A stretch of DNA of 6,340 nucleotides from Clostridia bacterium (GTDB lineage: Bacteria; Bacillota; Clostridia; Oscillospirales; Butyricicoccaceae), in contig CAAFJY010000117.1 of assembly GCA_900763355.1 (NCBI GenBank), forward strand, positions 1 to 6,340, read 5' to 3'. Below the pieces are notes generated by a model. That model saw only the letters and a program-made list of their open reading frames with translations. It ran no database searches and was not told the DNA's origin. This document shows positions 1 to 4,682 of the stretch, one piece after another. Positions within the stretch are counted from its first letter, which is position 1, and every line of letters begins with the position of its first letter. The position numbers were made by a program, and so were the translations under genes.

Positions 1-1
1 G

Positions 2-766
2 GCGGTACTGCTGGCCGGGTGCGGAGCGGAAAGCGGCGGCAGTGTTTCCACGGATGGCTCCACTTCCATGGAAAAGGTCATCGGCGCCCTGGGCGAGGCC
101 TTCATGAAAAATAACCAGGGCATGACCTTCACCTACAATCCCACCGGCTCGGGCTCCGGCATCAAGGCGGTGGAAGCGGGCACCTGCGACATCGGTCTTT
201 CCAGCCGCAGCCTGAAGGACGAGGAAAAGGCCGCCGGCCTCACCGAGACCGTCCTGGCTTATGACGGCATCGCCGTCATCGTCCACCCCGACAACCCCGT
301 CTCCGACCTGGATGTGGACACCATCGCCAAGATCTATACCGGCGAGATCACCAACTGGAAGGAAGTCGGCGGGAACGACGCCCAGATCGTCCTCATCGGC
401 CGGGAAGCCGGCTCCGGCACCCGGGATGGCTTTGAGTCCATCACCGGCACCAGCGAGCAGTGCCAGTACCGCCAGGAGCTGACCTCCACCGGCGATGTCA
501 TCACCACCGTCTCCCAGAACCCCGATGCCATCGGCTACGCCTCTCTGGCGGCCCTGAAGGACAACGTCAAGGCCCTCACGGTGGGCGGTGTCGCCCCCAC
601 CGAGGACACTGTCAAGGACGGCAGCTATGTCATCCAGCGTCCCTTTGTCCTGGTGACCAAGACCGGCAAGGATCTCTCCTCCGCCGCCCAGAAGTTCTTT
701 GACTACGCCACCTCTCCGGACGCAGCCGGGATCATCGCCCAGGCGGGCGCTGTGGCGGCCAACTGA
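2..766 (+). CDS. pstS: Phosphate ABC transporter substrate-binding lipoprotein PstS (5' truncated by window edge)
   Basis: PstS is the surface phosphate-binding protein that hands phosphate to the PstCA channel. The frame is open from base 2 and gives 254 visible codons, so the start codon and the first part of the signal peptide lie upstream. A lipobox LLAGC is visible, with the lipidated cysteine at visible residue 7 (bases 20-22), followed by a Gly/Ser-rich linker. The mature part would be about 248 residues, a compact PstS. Family motifs in order are DGSTS (18-22), GSGSG (49-53), CDIGLSSR (62-69), YDGIAVIV (87-94), IYTGEITNW (111-119) and GREAGSGTR (133-141). The Ser, Asp and Arg residues of these motifs match the phosphate-contacting loops of the family. 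The ATG at base 68 is internal and is not the start, because the GSTS loop and lipobox lie before it. It is followed by a terminator-like hairpin and then pstC. Family assignment is very secure. Confidence 0.96.
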   Translation, partial: AVLLAGCGAESGGSVSTDGSTSMEKVIGALGEAFMKNNQGMTFTYNPTGSGSGIKAVEAGTCDIGLSSRSLKDEEKAAGLTETVLAYDGIAVIVHPDNPVSDLDVDTIAKIYTGEITNWKEVGGNDAQIVLIGREAGSGTRDGFESITGTSEQCQYRQELTSTGDVITTVSQNPDAIGYASLAALKDNVKALTVGGVAPTEDTVKDGSYVIQRPFVLVTKTGKDLSSAAQKFFDYATSPDAAGIIAQAGAVAAN

Positions 767-773
767 CCTCCCA

Positions 774-808
774 GGGAGGGAGCCGGACCTCCGGCCCCTC
801 CCATTTTT
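774..808 (+). terminator. Terminator-like GC-rich hairpin between pstS and pstC (probable partial terminator)
   Basis: The 5' arm at 774-786 pairs with 791-802 as 7 bp (GGGAGGG with CCCTCCC), a single bulged A at 781, then 5 bp (GCCGG with CCGGC), around a four-base ACCT loop. It is followed by one A and five T (804-808). It starts 8 bases after the pstS stop and ends before the pstC ribosome site, so that site stays free. This has the form of an intrinsic terminator reading on the plus strand. Because the rest of the operon follows directly, partial read-through or a role as a 3' stabiliser of pstS mRNA is the likely function. Such a step-down after pstS is known for other pst operons; here it is inferred. 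Confidence 0.8.
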
Positions 809-809
809 C

Positions 810-816
810 AAAGGAG
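810..816 (+). promoter_or_regulatory. Ribosome binding site of pstC
   Basis: AAAGGAG lies 8 bases before the ATG at 825. It fixes the pstC start there, rather than at in-frame start codons further upstream (as far as 699), which lie inside pstS or the hairpin region. Confidence 0.85.
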
Positions 817-824
817 CGAACGGT

Positions 825-1694
825 ATGAAGCAAGGGAAAAAACAGTTCGAGGCCGTCATGCACGGCCTGTTTCTGGTGCTGGGGCTGGTGACGGTGGGCT
901 GCGTGCTCCTCATCACCGTATACCTCATCATCGCGGGGCTCCCCGCCATCCGGGAGATCGGCCTGCGGGAGTTCCTCTTCGGCAAGGTGTGGGATTCCAC
1001 CGGGGAAGACCCCAAGTTCGGGATCCTGGCTCTCATCCTCACCAGCGTCTATGGGACGGCGGGGGCCATCCTTCTGGGGGTGCCGGTGGGCTTTTTCACA
1101 GCGGTCTTTCTGGCAAAAATGGCCCCCTCCCGGGTCAAGGCCGTTCTGCAGGCGGCCGTCAGTATGCTGGCGGGCATCCCCTCGGTGGTCTATGGTCTGG
1201 TGGGCATGCTGGTGCTGGTGCCGGGGATCCGGAAGCTCTTTTCGGTGCCCGACGGGGCCAGTCTGCTGGCGGCCATTCTGGTGCTGGCAGTGATGATCCT
1301 CCCCTCCATCATCAAGGTCTCGGTGACGGCGCTGGAAGCCGTCCCCCGGGAATATGAGGACGCATCCCTGGCCCTGGGCGCCACCCCGGAGGAGACCTGG
1401 TTTCGGGTCACCGTTCCCGCAGCCAGGAGCGGCATCGCCGCCGCCGTGGTGCTGGGGGTGGGTCGGGCCATCGGCGAGGCCATGGCCGTCATGATGGTGT
1501 CGGGCAATGTGCCCAATATGCCTTCACTCTTCCAGAGCGTGCGCTTCCTCACCACCGGCGTGGCCAGCGAGATGTCCTATTCCAGCGGGCTCCAGCGGCA
1601 GGCCCTCTTTTCCATCGCACTGGTGCTCTTCCTCTTCATTTTGCTCATCAATGCCGTGCTGAACTTCTTCCTTAAGGGGAAAAAGGAGGGCTGA
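825..1694 (+). CDS. pstC: Phosphate ABC transporter permease PstC
   Basis: This is one of two membrane subunits of the phosphate importer; it pairs with PstA to form the channel and docks with PstB on the inside. The product is 289 residues, close to the family norm of about 300. Hydrophobic segments, judged by eye, lie near residues 13-38, 67-97, 107-133, 146-166, 203-227 and 260-283, giving the expected six spans. The PstC-type stretch DPKFGILALI (62-71) precedes the second span, and AGIPSVVYGLVG (116-127) is the conserved permease core. The EAA-like cytoplasmic loop that contacts the ATPase runs from about 176 to 204, with the conserved ALGA (183-186) and a VP (197-198) in place of the usual LP. 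The ATG at 825 is chosen for its ribosome site and because the preceding codons would overlap pstS. It ends one base before pstA. Confidence 0.96.
   Translation: MKQGKKQFEAVMHGLFLVLGLVTVGCVLLITVYLIIAGLPAIREIGLREFLFGKVWDSTGEDPKFGILALILTSVYGTAGAILLGVPVGFFTAVFLAKMAPSRVKAVLQAAVSMLAGIPSVVYGLVGMLVLVPGIRKLFSVPDGASLLAAILVLAVMILPSIIKVSVTALEAVPREYEDASLALGATPEETWFRVTVPAARSGIAAAVVLGVGRAIGEAMAVMMVSGNVPNMPSLFQSVRFLTTGVASEMSYSSGLQRQALFSIALVLFLFILLINAVLNFFLKGKKEG
1683..1689 (+). promoter_or_regulatory. Ribosome binding site of pstA within the pstC 3' end
   Basis: AAGGAGG, a near-perfect anti-16S match, lies inside the last codons of pstC, 6 bases before the pstA ATG at 1696. The junction reads TGATATG, so the pstC stop and pstA start are one base apart, which favours re-initiation by ribosomes finishing pstC. 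Confidence 0.85.
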
Positions 1695-1695
1695 T

Positions 1696-2559
1696 ATGAA
1701 AAAAACCGGACTTTCTCCCCGCCGCCGGGCTTATGCAGCCGTTCTGCGGGGGATCCTGCTGCTGTCGGCAGCGGCGACGCTGGGGCTGGTGCTCTTCCTG
1801 ATTATTTTTGTCATGGCAAAGGGGCTGCCCAACCTGAGCTGGAAGCTCCTTTCCACCGCCCCCAGCTATCTTTCGGGGGATATCGGCATCCTGCCGGATA
1901 TTCTCAACACAGTTTATATCGTCATCGCCACCGTGGTGCTGGTGGTGCCCCTGGGTGTGGGCGCAGCCATTTATCTTACGGAATATGCCTCCAACCGGCG
2001 TTTGGTCACCGTGATCGAATATGCAGCCGAGACCCTTTCCGGGATCCCCTCCATCATCTATGGCCTGGTGGGGATGCTCTTTTTCTGCGAATATCTCTCC
2101 ATGCAGAAGTGTCTCCTGGCGGGGGCGCTGACCCTGGTGATCATGAATCTTCCCACCGTCATGCGCACCACCCAGGAGAGTCTCAAGACCGTCCCCCAGA
2201 GCTATCGCGAGGGGGCCTTTGGCTTGGGAGCCGGGAAATGGCGGGTCATCCGCACGGTGGTGCTCCCCGGGTGTGTGGACGGCGTCCTCACCGGGTGCAT
2301 CCTCTCGGTGGGACGGATCCTGGGCGAGTCGGCGGCGCTGCTTTTCACCGCGGGCTTTGCCCATGTGACCCTGGACTTTTTCTCCGGGCTGGGACAATCG
2401 GGGGCGACCCTCACCGTGGCTCTCTATTTCTACGCCAAGGAGCAGGGGGAGTTTGAGGTGGCCTTTGCCATCGCCGCCATCCTGATGGTCCTCACCCTGG
2501 GGATCAACCTGGGGGCCGAGCTCCTTTCCCGTCATTTTCAGAAGAAAAAGGCCCGCTGA
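1696..2559 (+). CDS. pstA: Phosphate ABC transporter permease PstA
   Basis: PstA is the second membrane subunit of the phosphate importer. The product is 287 residues, normal for the family. After a basic start (RRR at 9-11) the first span lies near 16-41. PstA features follow: GILPDILNTVY (64-74), a span near 74-95, YLTEYA (93-98), and the conserved SGIPSIIYGLVG (115-126), which mirrors the equivalent segment in PstC. The EAA-like loop runs from 172 to 191 with FGLGA (175-179) and a conserved LP (190-191), and is followed by VGRILGES. The last span lies near the C-terminus, which ends in a basic KKKAR tail expected to be cytoplasmic. Its start has a strong ribosome site inside pstC. Its TGA stop is the loop of a perfect inverted repeat, described separately. 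Confidence 0.96.
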   Translation: MKKTGLSPRRRAYAAVLRGILLLSAAATLGLVLFLIIFVMAKGLPNLSWKLLSTAPSYLSGDIGILPDILNTVYIVIATVVLVVPLGVGAAIYLTEYASNRRLVTVIEYAAETLSGIPSIIYGLVGMLFFCEYLSMQKCLLAGALTLVIMNLPTVMRTTQESLKTVPQSYREGAFGLGAGKWRVIRTVVLPGCVDGVLTGCILSVGRILGESAALLFTAGFAHVTLDFFSGLGQSGATLTVALYFYAKEQGEFEVAFAIAAILMVLTLGINLGAELLSRHFQKKKAR

Positions 2560-2567
2560 GCGGGCCT
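2549..2567. repeat. Perfect inverted repeat with the pstA stop codon as its loop
   Basis: GGCCCGC (2550-2556) and GCGGGCC (2560-2566) pair perfectly around the three bases TGA (2557-2559), which are the pstA stop codon; A2549-T2567 adds an eighth pair. On the plus strand it is followed by CTGACCG, with no T-run, so it does not look like a forward terminator. On the minus strand it would be followed by TTTTTCTTC and so has terminator form, but no minus-strand gene is seen to need it. It lies just before the 35-base gap leading to pstB and may slow ribosomes, mark an mRNA processing or stability boundary, or stop antisense transcription. The structure is certain in sequence; its function is unknown. 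Confidence 0.7.
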
Positions 2568-2594
2568 CTGACCGAATAAGCGAGGTGTGTATCC

Positions 2595-3350
2595 ATGAAG
2601 AACATCCTGACCGTGCGGGATTTGGATCTCTGGTATGGCAGTCACCAGGCGCTCCACAAGGTGAGCCTGGACATCCCGGAGAACAGCATCACCGCCCTCA
2701 TCGGCCCCTCCGGCTGCGGCAAATCCACCTTCCTCAAGACCCTGGACCGGATGAACGATCTCATCCCCGGGGTACGCATCCAGGGGACTGTGGAATACAA
2801 CGGAAAAAATATCTTTGACCCGGACGTGAACGTCAGCGAGCTGCGGCGGGAGATCGGCATGGTCTTTCAGAAGCCAAACCCTTTCCCCATGAGCATCTAT
2901 GACAACATCGCCTACGGTCCCCGGACCCACGGTATCCGCAATCGCGCCCAGCTGGACGAGCTGGTGGAGCAGTCCCTCCGGGGCGCGGCCATCTGGGACG
3001 AAGTCAAGGACCGGCTGAAAAAGAACGCCCTGGGTCTCTCCGGCGGGCAGCAGCAGCGTCTGTGCATCGCCCGGGCCCTGGCGGTCAAGCCCCGGGTGCT
3101 CCTCATGGACGAGCCCACCTCGGCCCTGGACCCCATCTCCACCTCCCGCATCGAGGAGCTGGCCATGGAGCTGAAAAAGGACTATACCATCGTCATTGTC
3201 ACCCACAATATGCAGCAGGCCGTCCGCATTTCCGACAACACGGCGTTTTTCCTGCTGGGAGAGTTGGTGGAGGCGGGGGAGACCCAGTTGATCTTCTCCC
3301 AGCCCCACGACAAGCGCACCGAGGATTATATCACAGGGAGGTTTGGTTGA
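2595..3350 (+). CDS. pstB: Phosphate ABC transporter ATP-binding protein PstB
   Basis: PstB is the ATPase of the importer; a dimer sits under PstC and PstA and couples ATP hydrolysis to phosphate entry. The product is 251 residues, typical for PstB. All nucleotide-binding elements are intact: Walker A GPSGCGKST (37-45), Q-loop VFQKPNPFP (90-98, Q92), signature LSGGQQQR (148-155), Walker B VLLMDEP (168-174) with catalytic E173, D-loop SALD (176-179) and H-loop histidine 204. The TLDRMNDLIPG stretch (49-59) and VFQKPNPFPMSIYDN (90-104) are hallmarks that separate PstB from other ABC ATPases. GAGGTG at 2582-2587, 7 bases before the ATG, is a moderate ribosome site. The 35-base gap from pstA is the second-largest in the cluster. 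It ends one base before phoU. Confidence 0.98.
   Translation: MKNILTVRDLDLWYGSHQALHKVSLDIPENSITALIGPSGCGKSTFLKTLDRMNDLIPGVRIQGTVEYNGKNIFDPDVNVSELRREIGMVFQKPNPFPMSIYDNIAYGPRTHGIRNRAQLDELVEQSLRGAAIWDEVKDRLKKNALGLSGGQQQRLCIARALAVKPRVLLMDEPTSALDPISTSRIEELAMELKKDYTIVIVTHNMQQAVRISDNTAFFLLGELVEAGETQLIFSQPHDKRTEDYITGRFG
3335..3341 (+). promoter_or_regulatory. Ribosome binding site of phoU within the pstB 3' end
   Basis: AGGGAGG lies 10 bases before the ATG at 3352 and only 1 base before an in-frame TTG at 3343. The spacing favours the ATG. The junction TGATATG is the same as at pstC-pstA. Confidence 0.75.
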
Positions 3351-3351
3351 T

Positions 3352-4002
3352 ATGCGCAGCCGTTTTGACCAGCAGCTGGAGCTGCTGAACCGGGAGCTCA
3401 TCGAAATGGGAGCTCTGTGTGAGGAGGTCATCGCCCTGGCCTCCCGGGCCCTCACCGAGGGGGAGCCCGAGCTGGCCGCCCAGGTGGCCCCGCTGGACGC
3501 CGAGATCGACCGCAAGGAGCGGGAGATCGAGACTCTCTGCCTGCGGCTGCTCCTCCAGCAGCAGCCGGTGGCCCGGGATCTGCGGCAGATCTCCGCCGCC
3601 CTGAAGATGATCACCGACATGGAGCGCATCGGCGACCAGGCCGAGGACATCGCCGAGATCATCTCCTGCATGAATGGGCGCACGGCAGAAAACCGGGAGC
3701 TGCTCCGCTCCATGTCCCTGGCGGTCATCCGCATGGTCACCGAGAGCGTAGACGCCTATGTCCGTCGGGACACCCAGCTGGCCGAAAAGGTCATCGCCGA
3801 CGACGACATCGTGGACGGGGATTTTGACCAGGTCAAGGCCGCTCTCATCCAGAAGATCTCCGCCCACCCGGAGGAGGGGGGCTATGCCCTGGATCTTTTG
3901 ATGATCGCCAAATACTTTGAGCGCATCGGGGACCACGCCGTCAACCTGGCGGAATGGGTGGTCTTTTCGGTGACGGGGGAGCACAAGGGGGAGAAGCCGT
4001 GA
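3352..4002 (+). CDS. phoU: Phosphate transport system regulatory protein PhoU
   Basis: PhoU is a cytoplasmic, all-helical regulator that in characterised bacteria links the Pst transporter to the PhoR kinase, keeps the Pho response off when phosphate is plentiful, and limits uptake. The product is 216 residues, in the normal range. It shows the two-repeat PhoU fold: the first metal-binding type motif is MERIGDQAED (90-99, with E91, D95, D99) and the second is FERIGDHAVN (189-198, with E190, D194). Other conserved features are the N-terminal FDQQLELLNREL (5-16) and the PVARDLRQI stretch (72-80). The ATG at 3352 is preferred over TTG at 3343 because of ribosome-site spacing. It overlaps the response regulator start by four bases (GTGA), which suggests coupled translation and a fixed ratio of PhoU to the regulator. 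Confidence 0.95.
   Translation: MRSRFDQQLELLNRELIEMGALCEEVIALASRALTEGEPELAAQVAPLDAEIDRKEREIETLCLRLLLQQQPVARDLRQISAALKMITDMERIGDQAEDIAEIISCMNGRTAENRELLRSMSLAVIRMVTESVDAYVRRDTQLAEKVIADDDIVDGDFDQVKAALIQKISAHPEEGGYALDLLMIAKYFERIGDHAVNLAEWVVFSVTGEHKGEKP
3985..3993 (+). promoter_or_regulatory. Ribosome binding site deciding the GTG start of the response regulator
   Basis: AAGGGGGAG lies 5 bases before GTG at 3999. An in-frame ATG at 3954 would add 15 Gly-rich residues with no resemblance to a receiver domain, so the GTG is preferred. Confidence 0.7.
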
Positions 4003-4682
4003 TCTTTTGCGTGGAGGATGACGACAGCATCCGGGACATCGAGATCTATACCCTCCGGGCCACGGGCTTTACGGCCCGGGGATTTTCCGACGGGCTCTCC
4101 TTCTGGCGGGCTCTGGGGGAGGAGCTCCCGGAGCTGGTGGTGCTGGATGTGATGCTCCCGGGGCTGGACGGCATCGAGCTTCTGCGCCGGATGCGGGCCG
4201 ATGCCCGCCTGCGCGCCGTCCCCGTGGTGATGGCCACCGCCAAGGGCACGGAATATGACAAGATCCAGGGGTTGGACCTGGGGGCCGACTATTATCTCAC
4301 CAAACCCTTTGGCGTCATGGAGTTGGTCTCCTGCGCCAAGGCGGTGCTCCGCCGGTGCCATCCGGAGAGCGCCCCGGAGGAAGCCCCCCTGCTGCAGAGC
4401 GGCGGGGTGGTGCTCGACCCGGGAAAGCACACCGTCACCGTGGCTGGGACCCAGGTGGCGCTGACCTACAAGGAATATGAGCTCCTGCGGCTCTTTCTGC
4501 AGGAGCCGGGAATGGTCTTCACCCGGGAGAAGCTCATGAGCCGGGTGTGGGGCGAAGAATATTTCGGCGAGACCCGCACGGTGGATATGCACATCCGGAC
4601 GCTGCGGCAAAAGCTGGGCACCGGCGGAAAGCACATCGGCACCGTCCGGGGCGTGGGCTATCGTTGGGAGGCGGAAGCATGA
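3999..4682 (+). CDS. phoB: PhoB/PhoP-type response regulator (OmpR/PhoB family)
   Basis: This is a DNA-binding response regulator, most likely the activator of phosphate-starvation genes, phosphorylated by the kinase encoded next. The product is 227 residues, normal for the family. The receiver domain (about 1-119) has the acidic pocket VEDDD (5-9), phospho-acceptor D50 in LVVLDVMLPG (46-55), the switch threonine T80, and K102 in LTKPF (100-104). After a short linker, the winged-helix output domain runs from about 134 to 224, with LTYKEYELLRLF (155-166), FTREKLMSRVWG (174-185), the recognition helix TRTVDMHIRTLRQKL (192-206) and the closing VRGVGYRW (216-223). The start is GTG, inside the phoU stop, so the receiver begins directly at its first strand. 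It overlaps the kinase by four bases (ATGA). The family is certain; the PhoB role rests on context. Gram-positive naming would be phoP. Confidence 0.9.
   Translation: MIFCVEDDDSIRDIEIYTLRATGFTARGFSDGLSFWRALGEELPELVVLDVMLPGLDGIELLRRMRADARLRAVPVVMATAKGTEYDKIQGLDLGADYYLTKPFGVMELVSCAKAVLRRCHPESAPEEAPLLQSGGVVLDPGKHTVTVAGTQVALTYKEYELLRLFLQEPGMVFTREKLMSRVWGEEYFGETRTVDMHIRTLRQKLGTGGKHIGTVRGVGYRWEAEA

Noticed and set aside
699..824. N-terminal extension of pstC by 42 residues
   Set aside because: It would overlap the pstS coding end and be translated through the hairpin. The extension is Pro/Arg-rich, not membrane-like, and the ATG at 825 has its own ribosome site.
1672..2535. 287-residue minus-strand open frame opposite pstA
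   Set aside because: It mirrors pstA almost exactly, is rich in Gly, His, Gln and Asp in a low-complexity manner, and lacks any family motif.
3343..3351. TTG start for phoU giving three extra residues
   Set aside because: The ribosome site would be only one base away, which is too close; ATG at 3352 has workable spacing.
2538..3740. 400-residue minus-strand open frame opposite pstB and phoU
   Set aside because: It lies antisense to two well-conserved genes, shows no domain I recognise, has compositional bias, and has no credible ribosome site. It is a by-product of high GC codon use.
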